A stretch of 64,000 bases of DNA, taken from assembly GCA_039545295.1 (NCBI GenBank), contig BCIK01000025.1, positions 252,080 through 316,079 on the forward strand, read 5' to 3'. The translations under genes and the position numbers were made by a program. The notes beneath the pieces are model-generated. The model made no database searches, was not told the origin of the DNA, and saw only the letters and a program-made list of their open reading frames with translations. Source of the DNA: Udeniomyces pyricola. Lineage: Eukaryota; Basidiomycota; Tremellomycetes; Cystofilobasidiales; Mrakiaceae. This document shows, in pieces, positions 12,201 through 23,264 of this stretch (positions are counted from its first letter, which is position 1; each line of letters begins with the position of its first letter).

Positions 12201-15200
12201 GCACTCACTCTCCGAGAAAATATACTCTCGCGCTCCAAGAATGGCGACAGGCGGCTTGCGGAACTCGGCATGACCCCATTGAGCATAGGGACTTTGGCCC
12301 GAGCCGTTAAACTCTTCAAACTCGCCCAACACGTTTCGGATCTTGAGGCACTCTTCGAGGTAGTTGTCCTGATTGGCGTCGATCAACTGAAGGTACTCGC
12401 CTCGGTAAAAGATCATGGCGTGGTTCTGGTTGTCAGACTTGCCGTCACCGAGAATCGGGTTACCGGGAAGCTCGATACGGAACTTGGGGCGACGTCGACC
12501 CGAAGGCAAGATCTCAGAGTGTCCGTCGATAAGGGCCGAAAAGAGCCGGGTCTCGCCGCCCTCTTTGCGCGGGGGCTCCTCGTCGAGGTAAGCAATTTGG
12601 AGGTCCGGGTAGGCACGCAGGAGGAACTCGGCGTTTTCGTGCTCCTCCTTGTTGAACTTGGAGTACCGCTGCATCGAGATGACAAACTTGAACTTGCGTC
12701 GGGCCATGCGCTCAAGCTCGCGCTCAAGCTTGTCGGTGTTGCCACCAAAGAGCTGAACGACTTCTGGGTTCTCGACTCGGTAGAGGAGCTTGATCGCCTT
12801 GGAGTAGTTCATGAAGCCCGAGACGGTTCGATAAAGCGTCTGCGCTCGGAGGGAGGCCCAGATCCGGGTACGAAGCGTGTATTCGGGCGCGGCCGACTTG
12901 AAACCGACGGTGTAGAACGGAATGTCGTCAGCCTTTTTGGACTCGGCCTTCTCGTCTTCGGCTCCGAACGGGTAGCCTCCAGCGGGGAATACGGTGGACT
13001 CCTCGGCGAGGATCTTGGTGTCCTTGACAAAGTTGTCCCACTCGACCGGGTGAAGCTGCTTGAGGTACTCGAGAAGGGTGACTCGGGTATTTTGATCCTC
13101 CTCACGAATAATCTCCCGAAGCGAGAGCAAGATCTTCTCCGAATAATGCGGGACCAGAACAGTGAACGTCGGCATCGCGTCGACGGGCAGAGGCTCGGGG
13201 ATGGCTGTCGTGAGTGACTGGGCAAAGAACGAGATTCGGCGCTCGGCTTCAGATCCATGGGGGAAAAACTCGGTCTTGAGACCCTTATCGCCTTGCGAGA
13301 TGAAGAACGCCGGCGCACGCAGGGTGCGCTTGCCCTCGTTGTCTGACTGGACCTGGTGGTAGAGGAGCTTCTGGACGTGGTCGATGGAGAGGAGGTGCTC
13401 GCGGTACATGGAAATGACGACGGCGTTCCAGACTTGCGAAACGAGGACCTGGAGGGTGAACATGTCAATGGAAGAGAGACTGTCAGTCGACGACTATAGG
13501 TGACGATGGGGGCAAGGACCAGCCAGTTAATAACGAGAGATGCCTACTTTGGGCTTGTACTTGACTTCCATGTCGGCCGTGGCGAGAATCTTGGCGTAGA
13601 TACGCTTGGGAAGTCGCGTGTATATCTCCTTCCAGGGAGTCCAGATAGACATACCGAGAGCGAACGAGCGACCAATGGAGAATACGGTGTTCCAAATGAC
13701 ATACCTGAGGGTCGCACGCACAAGCGAGGGTAAGAACAGGGAAGAGAAGCAGATCGGGAACGACGAGCAAGATTAGTATCGTCACATCTCAACCGCCTCA
13801 CGATACAACCTGAACCTGAGCAAGAGATGGACCAGCCGACGTACCACAAGAAAGTATCCAAGAAGAAAAGGCAGAGATCCATAACAAACATGATGGCGAG
13901 AGTGAAAGCAGCGTGGTTTCGGCAGAGAGCAGTGCCGAAGTATTTGTCGTTGCACGTTTTGACAACCATGCCAGACATGGCTCGGATAGGGTTCTTGAAC
14001 GAAAGCGTGAGGAAAAAGTACGATTCGGTGAACTTGCAGCCAAAGATAAGAACCCAGAGCGAGATCGAGGCGATTCGAGACGAGAGGTCGAGCTTCGGGT
14101 ACGAGGCAGTGAACGTCTGGTTGGCGAGGTACTTGCGGCTCTTGCCGGCAACCTTGTCGCCAAACATTCGGCCCGAGGGGAGCACACCAAAGAGGACCGT
14201 CGCGACAATTGAGATGAAGAACTGGACTATGCCAATGATCAAGGAGACCTGCGAGGTATCGTCAAAGCCGGCGATGTAGACGGTCGGGCCAGCCGTGAGG
14301 GCAAGGACGATGACGAGGAAGATGAGCCGGCGGGTGAGATGGGCAGTGTTGTTCCAGGTGGTGGGAATGTATGAGAACTCGGCGAGCGTCGCAGCAATCA
14401 TGATGACGGTCGCGACGGCACCTCCGAGTGCAGAGACGGACCAAGTCATCGCGCGCTGGGGAGAAGTCGAGTTGGTAGGCGAGTAAATGGTAGGAGAGTT
14501 GTAGGCGGTAAAGTACCAGAAGAGGGAGATGTGGCAGACCCAAATTCGGTTGAAGTTGACTAGTAGGTGGAGGAACGACCGTTTCTCGAGGTACGTCTTG
14601 AAGAAGGCTCGCGACCAATCGATCTTGTCAAACTTCATGAATCGACCGGCAGGGGCGACGTCGACGAGACGGGTCTGCGGAGAGAGAAAGGGATTGGCAT
14701 GGCAAGAAGGGACAGGATCTCAAAAGAATCAGGACCCCGCAGAAGTAGCAAAAGAAAAGAAGCACGCGCGCATATACAGCAACACCATGACTCACCTTGT
14801 CGGCGAGAACGATTCGGGCGATGCCCTCTGGGTACCAGAACAACTGGTTGACATCGTCGTAACCGATGACGTCCTCGTGGTCCTTCTCGCGCTTGAGGAA
14901 CTTGCCCTCGACGACCTCGTAACCCTGGTCCCGGATGAACCGGTAGAGAGGCTTGACAACAGTCCGAAGGTAAAGACCCTCCGGGACGGGCTCGATCCGG
15001 TTCTGACACTCGGGCGAACGATAGTAGTCATCGGCACACTTGAAGATGAAGCACAAGCACTCGGGCACGAATCGAACCTGGGCAGCCTCACCCCAACACA
15101 GGAGGAAGAGGGCAATCTGACGAAGTCGGTCGTACTGGCTCATGTTGTGCATCGCCTGGCGCCATCGATTGACGGCGCTGTCGAGAGACTTTTCCGAGGC

Positions 15201-16883
15201 CGTTGCGGGACCCTTGTTCTTCTTTCCACCGGCGATCGACTTGACACGGGCGAGACCCGAGTTCTGGACGGATCCAATGGCATCATCGAGATCGAGCTGG
15301 GCAGCAAAGTACCACTTGCGGTAGTTGGCGTGCTCGCCACCAATGTAATCGGCGTGCAAGGTGAGGAGCGCCTGGTTCGGGGTCATGCGGGACGCACGCG
15401 AGTCGAGCTGGATCATGAGGAAGTCAAAGATGTTGCGCGATGAATCTGGAGAAGGGCATCAAGGGAAGGCGCACGCGTGGGATAGATCGGTGCCGATCAG
15501 CCAAAGTCGTTAGGTATATCAAAGGTAAGAAGCTCATGACTTTTGTATGGTGACGAACCTTTTTGGAAACCAAACTTGTTGGCGAGATCGATAAGGACAT
15601 CCTCGATCTCTTCTTTGGACAGAGGGATGTTGCTTTCCGAAGTCCAAGCCGGCTGTAAGAAGCGAAACCCAACATCACCAGCGTCAGTTAATCAATCAAT
15701 CAACCAACCGGTCGAGTGGGCTCGCAAGGAGAGCACGACAACTTACATAGGGCTCGTTGTGCCTTGCGTGGCCAGTCTGACTCTCAGTAAAGGTCGGGGT
15801 ACTCGCCCGGCTGGGAATGTAGCCTGGCCCGCCGGGGGGCATGCCGCCAAGAGACTCTGATGAGGGAGCATAACCGGGCTGACCGCCAGGAGCGCCAGGG
15901 TACTGGTTCGAGTAGTGCTCTGACGAGGACTGGGACGAGGGAGCTGCGAGTGCAACAGAAAAGAGAGAAAGTAGGAGCAAGGTCAGCCTTCCAAACTCGA
16001 ACTATCATACCTGAGAAGCACAGAACAGCAAAGAATCAAGGTCTAGCTAGTCCAAGAGCGAGAGAGAGGGAAGAGTGATCGATGGGTTGGGGGGTGCAAG
16101 GAGAAGAGACGGCATGCCACTCGATCAAACCCCTCCTTCACCCTACGTGGGGTTTAGCGGTCAGCTGAGGTGCCTACAAGATGCAACTCCCAGCAAGATC
16201 CAGGCAGGTAAGAGATTGTCCTCGTTGGCGAACGACACTGCATGCTGCGCAACGTCGGTGAAAGTGTAGGGACAGCTAAACTCCGGGGCTGAGGAAGACG
16301 AAGAAACCAAGGGGCCAGGGCGGGGTGGGAAGGCACAGGGCGAAAGCACGCCCAAGACCCCACACCCGCACACGTCCCCCGCCCCTCTCTCCTTTCGATC
16401 CGCCCTTGGCTGTTCCCCCCCTTGAAGCACGCTACGGAGCCAAGACAAGTCAATCATGTCCTCGACATCACCACTCCATCTCTGTTACATATGCAAGTTG
16501 GTCCGCCAGGGGGTCACGGCGCATTGAAGCGCTGACCTAGCATCTAGCCATCGAGGCCTGTCGGTCACCCCACCCCACACTCGATTGCCGGTGCCCTCCT
16601 CTGTTGACCAATCTCCCTGCGGACTTAGCAAGCGAGCCACTTGCCCTCAAACCCAGGTCTGAAACAAGATGAACCAGTAACGCAGACATATGTATGAAGA
16701 GGAAGAGAAAGAAGAAGAAGGAAACGACGAACCTCCGCCGTTGTTGTAGTCGTACCCATCGTTGGGTCCGTACGAGGAGTCATGGCCGCCGTAACTTGGC
16801 TGTGCATGGGCGTCGCCGCCGTAAGGGTTGGAAGGATCGGCGTAGTTTTGATACTGCTGATTGGGGGGTTGGAAAGCGGACAT
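9217..16883 (-). CDS. FKS1: 1,3-beta-glucan synthase catalytic subunit
   Basis: An integral plasma-membrane GT48 enzyme that polymerises UDP-glucose into cell-wall 1,3-beta-glucan and extrudes it. It is the target of echinocandins. The N-terminus is a Gln/Tyr/Gly-rich disordered tail ([20 protein letters not shown]), followed by the conserved FKS1 domain ([52 protein letters not shown]). Next come the first membrane-helix bundle, the large cytosolic catalytic region ([91 protein letters not shown]) and the C-terminal membrane helices, ending [11 protein letters not shown]. The start is the ATG of a 151-nt first exon (16733-16883). Intron 1 is 789 nt and the next exon begins at 15943. Further short introns interrupt the gene; one (12110-12208) is stop-free and a multiple of three. 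Hot-spot residues differ from the Candida consensus (see findings). The divergent neighbour is a kinase. Confidence 0.96.
15944..16732 (-). other. Long first intron of FKS1
   Basis: A 789-nt intron between GGCGGAG|GTTCGT and the acceptor CGCAG. The phase is 1 on both sides, giving an Ala codon at the junction. Most other introns in the window are about 50-350 nt. It contains no convincing open frame. It could carry transcription-enhancing or regulatory sequence, but nothing in it is recognisable. Confidence 0.75.
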
Positions 16884-18656
16884 GGTCGCTGGTGGAACTG
16901 GCTAGTCGCAGGAGGGATGTCACCGGTGCGCGGGAAGGAGAAAGGGAGGCGCGAGGGGATTGCGGGTCGAAAGGGGGAGGGGAAATGGGAGAGAAAGGGA
17001 AAGAGCGATGAGGATTGAGTTGAAGAAGGAGAGGACGGTGAGGAAGACCTGGATGCGAGATCGAACGAGGGAGTCAGTTGAGGTTGTAAGGACAGGGTGT
17101 TTCTGGAGTGTGTTGTAGTGAGGCCAGGGAAGTAGGGTATGAGAAACAAGGGTGATGTGGGATCGAAGGCACAGCAGAAGTGACAACCGACGACCGGGAT
17201 ATTGACGCCCTGTGCGCTGAGCTCGGCTGGGCGGACACTCACGAGGACAACAGAGACCGCGTCGAAGGTGGTGGAGGGGGGAGCGGAAGGGGGTAAGGAT
17301 GCCGGACGGGCAGATGGAGGAGAGGAAAGCGCTCTTGGTGACCACTCGATAAGGGTGGGCGTGAGCAGGAAGGGCGAAGGGGATGTGAGGGGAGAGGAGG
17401 AGGAAGGGGAGAGGGGAGAAGGGGGGGGGAGGAGGGGGGAGGAGGTGAGAGAGAAGGCAAAGACACGAAGGAGCAAGAGAAATGGGCGCGCCCGGCTCTT
17501 GTTTTTCCTCTTGCATGCGGAAACCAATTCAGCCGCACAGCGAGTGCGTGAGCTTCGAATTCGGCTTGAATTAAGTGTTCTTGATGATGCCCTCCCATCA
17601 GCCTGCCTTGGACTTGCCCATTGACAAATCATCAGTCGCGCGTGTGTTCCAACATCCCAACCCATCTATCTCCCTGCAGTTTATGCTACCATTTTTATCA
17701 TGGCTGTCGCGCTCCATGTCGGAGTATAGCTCAGTAGCATCAATTTCAAGCAGCCCACCAACTCGTCTGCGCATCATCCATCAGCTCCATCTTTGAGAGC
17801 TATTCGATCCACCAGTGACAATCGACTCTAGCCGATTGAGCAACATGAGTGCTCTCGATCGCAATGAGCTCATCTGCGCCCCCGACTGACCCGTCCGTTC
17901 GATCCGCACCTACCCACCACCCCCTGATCACCCTTGCAATATATTTTGATAAGCACATAGTCCCCTATCTCTCTCTCCCCCCCCCCCCCCCCCCCCCGCT
18001 GACGTCTGTTAACCCCTGATTCCGTACATCCATCATGGTCGACCAGTGCAATGGTTCCACATCGTTGCTTGCCTGGCTAAATACGCAGGCCGAACGGCGA
18101 TCCACCTATATAGCAATTCTCATTTGGAAGTCAGCCCATTCATGCGTTGTATCTGCGTGTCTCTGCAATCGATGACCTTGCTCGTAGTTCTGTTCATGCC
18201 CTCCGTCGTGCTATAACTTTTATCGTCCACGCGCGCTAAGCATCGAACTGGCTATGGCAGTATCGCACACGAATTCTACTACGTACTAAGTTTGACAGAT
18301 GCGTCCGCGCGTCGTGATGACTCGATCGGATAAGTACCGGCTCGAGAGTAGTACTGTACCTGTATGTTGTATGCGTGGATAAAACTACCGAAGACAATGG
18401 AACATGGTTGATTGAGCTACTGACAAGTGCTGCATGGACAAATGCTTTGGGTTGAGAAGGAAAGAAGAGGGAATATATATTGACACAAAGGCAACATGAG
18501 CATCATGACCGGCCAGCGGCGTGAGACAGTCGACAAGGCATGAAGCTCCCGAGTGACGTTCGTCGCGTTGGTCCCCTCTGCCTAGGTTGCCTATCTTCTT
18601 CCCCTTGGGCATCCGACCTGCTTTCGTCACCAATTCCCCCCTACAACTCATTACTC
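16884..18656. promoter_or_regulatory. Divergent promoter region of FKS1 and the CaMKK-like kinase
   Basis: About 1.77 kb between two divergent start codons. The FKS1-proximal part is GA-rich on the plus strand (CT-rich leader for FKS1). A 21-base C run lies at 17977-17997. No gene, tRNA or recognisable transcription-factor site could be assigned. Short frames here lack family motifs. Confidence 0.6.
17977..17997. repeat. Poly-C tract (21 C)
   Basis: An uninterrupted run of 21 cytosines, preceded by CT repeats, in the divergent promoter region. Confidence 0.93.
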
Positions 18657-21600
18657 ATGCCCCCTACGCCAGTCACACCTCCGCGGACAGACTCACCCTC
18701 TCCCGTCTCGAGTTCACCCCCACAGAGTTCCTCGCCATCATCGTCTTCCGCCAGACTCGCGCTGCCCTCCCCTTCGCACGAACGCGACAGCTGGGGGGAT
18801 CAACCTGACTCGACGTCGTCTCCGGCGACGCTTTCGCCGTCACGTTGTCCTACCCCGGCATCTACTAAACCTACCACCTCCAGTTCCAGACGTATCAAGC
18901 CGCCACATCCAGGCACCCTGCATCGGAGAGCGAGCAGCACTCATCGGTCCGTTCTGGATGCCTCTCGCTCGCGCTCTCTTCCCCTCTCCCTCTTTCTCCC
19001 CCTCGCCCATGATTCTCGCAGCAGTCGTCGGTCCCGAACCAAGTCTCCCTTCAAACGACGCAACCAACTGACGAGGGCCTCACCTTGCTTTCTTTCTTTC
19101 GTCTCCTTTTCCTTTACATCTCATCGATACTCTCATTTGCCGATCGTCTCTTTGATCTCCACGTGTTACAGCGTAAGGGAAACGTTGAATGCGAAGAGCG
19201 TTGAGATGGACGATGGTCGGAGGACCGTCAACCAATACAAGGTGAAGAGGAAGTCAGCTCGAGATTCGTTTCCTAGGTCACCCGGTCTGGCTCCCCTGTA
19301 GGCCAATAAGGAATGTTTAATGTACAGCTGATGCTGATGGATGCTTGGGCTGTTGGTTTGCTGCATGACTTATAGCTTGGACCCGAGCTCGGCAAGGGCG
19401 CATTTGGAAAGGTCGAGCTCGGTGTCGACGTCCAAACAGGCGAGCAGTATGCTGTAAGTCGCTATCAACCAATATAAGGGAAAACTCGAGCTCACAATGA
19501 TATCTCAGGACTCCCTTTCCTGATCACCGAAATGGATATCCTGCCGCGGCTTCTATATGTTGCCTCGTCTCAGATCAAAGAGTATTCTAAATCGCGGCTT
19601 CGACGTCAAGTCCATCAGCGATCCATGGCCGATGCCCGTAACTCGAGCCGGGGACGGGGCCGAGGAGGAAGAGGTGGGAACGTAACCGCCTCGAGTGAAG
19701 GTAGAGTGGGCGAAAGGAATAGAGACGAGGCTGGGAATCCGTTAGCCTTGTGAGTATGCGCGAGGGTGCTTACGCAGCTAGGGCACGCGGCCCCTTTTTC
19801 CTGGTCCCACCTGCAAGTTCTCGCCTTATTCCTGAGGCAATAAGGACTGATAAGGCTAATTTTTTTTATCTTGGTCGCATCATCAGAATAGCGAGGGAGA
19901 TGGCCATTATGAAGAAGCTTGATCATCCCAATGTGCGTAACGTCAACGCAATCACTCCTTCATCGACAGTCTGTTGCTAGCAAGGTTGACCCGTGTGATG
20001 GCTTCCTCTGTTGTGGTTCTTTCTTATCGTGTGATCTTTCACAGCTTATACATCTATATGGTGAGATTGAAACGCGCTCACTAGGTCTACTATCCAAGCC
20101 TATGCTCGCATCTAGATGTGATTCATTGACGCCTTATCTTGTCACCTTTCCTATCCCTGCTCTACCTCTACCATCGTCCGCCTGAGCAGAGGTCCTCGAT
20201 GTTCCCGATCAAGACTCCCTCTTCATGGTCCTCGAGTACTGTCCCGGCGGGATCTTGATGGACCTCCCCCCTCTTGTCCCCAACACGTCCTCCGACGGCG
20301 ATTCTCCTTTCCCTACTCCCCTTCGCGAACCCATGAACGTCCTCACTTCGAAAGTCTACTTTTCTCAAATCCTCATGGGACTCGAGTATTTGCACGAGAA
20401 CTCGGTCGTCCATCAGGACCTCAAGCCGGAGAACATCCTCCTCTCGGGCGACGGCAAGACGGTGAAGCTGTGCGATTTCGGGGTGAGCGAGATGTTCAAG
20501 AAGCGAGGGGACGATCGAGTGAGGAAAGGGATGGGAAGTCCGGCGTTTATGAGCCCAGAGAGTTTGGGAGATGGAAGGGAGATCCACGCCAAGGCGGCTG
20601 ACAGTACGTTCATGTGTCGTTTGGACCGCGTCATGAAAATGATGAAAGTAGAGAGGGAGGAGGATGAGGCTATTCCTAGCCCTGAGCTGACGGTCATGAA
20701 CGTCGTTGTGTATCTTACCATGGAATTAGTCTGGGCGCTTGGTATCACGCTTTATTGCATGCGATCGGGCTTCCTGCCCTTTCGGCAAGATAATCCACTC
20801 GACCTCTATGAGGCCATCAAGCACGAACCGTGGGTATCTTCTTCCGGACCTTCCTTCTCTTCTTCTCTCTCTCTCTCTCTTGATGTATCGTGTTTTGTTG
20901 TCCGAAGTCTTCGTCGTCCGAACTCGACTAACAGATATTATCCGACGTGCATGCACGTTCGCTGTCATGCCCCCCCCCCCTCCCCTTCTCCCGCTCTTTC
21001 TACCTTTCTTTCTTCATCTCCCTTGAGCACGTCAGAATCAAATTCCCACCCCAATGGACGGGAGCAGGCAAGAACCTCTTGGAGCGCATGCTCGAGCGCG
21101 ACCCCGAGAAACGAATCACGATTGACGACATTCGAGTATGTATTTTCAGGAAGTTGCTTTTGCTTGGGGTAGTGGTTTCACGCTTCGACACTGTCTGTTT
21201 GGTTTTTTTTTTCTTCTTCGCTTGGTTTTTTTTTTTTCTTCTTCTATTTCCTGGTCTGTTGGTGTTGCCGACATGGTTTTTTGATAAGGATGCTTGTGTC
21301 TTGGGGGTTCTTTCTTAGTGTGTATGTGTGGGTGTCTAACGACTGAAATTTAATCATCCATCCCTTCTCCTCCTTCTTCTTCGTCCCACTCCTCTCCCCG
21401 TCGCTGTCATCCACTTTCAGGACCATCCCTGGTTGAGTGACATTGATATGCCCTCCAAAGAGACCAACTTGGCCGAGGAGCGCATGGTTCGCGAGCCGAG
21501 CGAGTCCGAGATCAACAGCGCTATTCGATCCATCACCAGTGCCTTTGCCGTCATTCGGGCTGTTCAGAAGTACGTCCCATCCCCAATCCTACCAAAAGAA

Positions 21601-22590
21601 AAGAAGCAAAAAAGAAGAAGAAGAAAAAAAAAGGCCCTCCGTATGTGTGTGTGTGTGGGTGTGTGTATTCAGTGTACTGATGATTTTGATAATTTATCCT
21701 TTTTTTGTTTTGGTGGTATCGATGAATAATTTTCCAGGTTTAAACGTCTGGCTTCCCAAGCCCGTTCTCAAGGCTCGTCGTCCCGTCAATCGACGTTCGA
21801 TTCCGCCGTTTCCATGACGTCTGAATCTCCTCCGATTTCCCGCCCTTCGACCCCTTCGAGCTCGTACGAACGACACTCGCCGCCCTCCTTCTCGACGACG
21901 ACGACGAACCCTGGCGGTCAGTCGCACTCGGAAGAAGAAGAAGAAGAAGGAGAAGGAGGAAGGGGTGGAGGAAAAGAGGGTTCGGAGAGAAAAGGGGAAC
22001 CATCAGTAGAGGGGATCGCTGATGAGATCTCAGAGGAACCGTTGTCGATGGAACCTGAGGAGATGTACGAAGAGCAGGAAAGACACGTCGTCAACGACGA
22101 CGACGACGATAACGACGATGATGATGAAGGGACCCCTCAACCTCCTTCGTTAGCTAAGAAGCAGAAGGAGATGGGTAGTCGACCGATAGCTGAGCGAGCT
22201 ACGTCATCGACGCTCACCCCGGCAGCGGCGGCGGCGACTGGACCAACTCCACTTCATCACCCTCGACCAGGTCGACATCATCCTCATGCTCAAGGTGCTG
22301 CTCTTCTTCCGAACTCAACGTCGGTCTCGACGACGACGACGACGGCAACGATGACGAGTTCGACGACGCCTATGGACTCTTTGAAATTCCGACCGTCGTT
22401 AAAGTTGAATCTCGAGGTAACCTCGCCGCCGCCCCCTGGGAACGACGACGAGCTGTCCGATCAAGGGAGAAATGAGGAGGAGGAGGAGGATGGGGAGGGG
22501 AGGGATTTGGAGGGGTTGGGAGGGGGAATGTCGAGACTTGGGATGGTTGTGGTTGAGAGTCCGGGTGGGGGAAGGGAGGAAATCGGTTGA
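18657..22590 (+). CDS. CaMKK/Ssp1-like protein kinase (Snf1/AMPK-activating kinase family)
   Basis: A Ser/Thr kinase of the family including fission-yeast Ssp1 and budding-yeast Sak1/Tos3/Elm1, which phosphorylate the activation loop of AMPK/Snf1. The N-terminal Ser/Pro-rich tail ends in the family signature ETLNAKSVEMDDGRRTVNQY. The kinase domain follows: glycine loop LGKGAFGKVELG, IKEYSKSRLRRQ, then an Arg/Gly-rich insert (RGRGRGGRGG) before helix C (IAREMAIMKKLDHPN), at the place where CaMKKs carry their Arg/Pro insert. Then come VLEYCPGG, catalytic loop VVHQDLKPENILL (HQD, not HRD), LCDFGVSEMF, GSPAFMSPESL, IWALGITLYCMRSG and IDDIRDHPWLSDID. The C-terminal tail is Ser/Thr-rich and acidic. 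Clear exons include 19376-19453 and 19574-19749. The start ATG and the junction before ETLNA are less sure. The stop is TGA at 22588-22590. Confidence 0.88.
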
Positions 22591-23264
22591 TTTTTTTTTT
22601 TTATATGGTGATGTTGAGTTCAAACCAAGTAGAGGTACTAAAGTAAAGGAAAAAAAAAAAAAAAAAGCGGGGGGGGGGGGAGGTATGATGGTCTGTTGGA
22701 TGTGGATGAATGCGTAAGATGTCTTAGGATTGTCATCATCAGATTCGGGGGGTTTGGTATGGTAAGACAAATGGGGATGCAGATGAACCCCCGAACTTTT
22801 TGTCTGTTTTTTTTTTTTTCTTCTTATATATATATTTTATAATTGTCTCGGTTCATCTCGTAGTGTATCGTTTTCTGTTGTTGTCATCGTTGTTTTCTTT
22901 CTTGCTTGTTCTGTTCCTCGGTCTCCCTCTCTTTTTTACACGGTGCATGATCAGATTAATAATGGCTCTGCATCTTTCCTTTTTCTTATTCCCCTGTCCT
23001 GTTCGCATTCTTCCTTCCCCGCCGAGTGTATCAGTTAACTAAGGTGACACGATCAACCATGACATGCCATAAAAAAAAAACCCTATAGGAATTCGAGGTC
23101 GTTCGGGCCCCTCTTTGAATGATCGATACACAAACACATCCAAACGCAGACCAGCGCGATCAATGCTCATCTAAATACCAACAACCCCCCCCCCCCTTCT
23201 CTCCCTATCCCTTTCCCTTTCCGTACCACAAAACCACTACCTCAACCGATCCTCCTCCTGCTGC
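22591..23264. other. Convergent intergenic region with homopolymers
   Basis: Between the 3' ends of the kinase and the unknown minus-strand gene. It holds a 17-base A run (22650-22666) followed almost at once by 13 G (22669-22681), T runs near 22589 and 22808, and a C run near 23188. No gene is seen. Confidence 0.7.
22650..22681. repeat. Adjacent poly-A and poly-G tracts
   Basis: Seventeen A, GC, then thirteen G, just downstream of the kinase stop codon. Read on the minus strand this is a C tract followed by a T tract. Confidence 0.9.

Noticed and set aside
9019..13217. Plus-strand frames across FKS1 (for example 344 codons at 12183-13217)
   Set aside because: Antisense shadows of the FKS1 catalytic exons; the minus frame matches the enzyme family throughout.
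17202..17665. Open frames on both strands upstream of FKS1
   Set aside because: They arise from a GA/CT-rich leader with no motif, and the plus and minus frames mirror each other.
17717..17790. tRNA-like A box (TATAGCTCAGTAG)
   Set aside because: No matching B box (GTTCGA-type) or closable acceptor stem follows; coincidence is likely.
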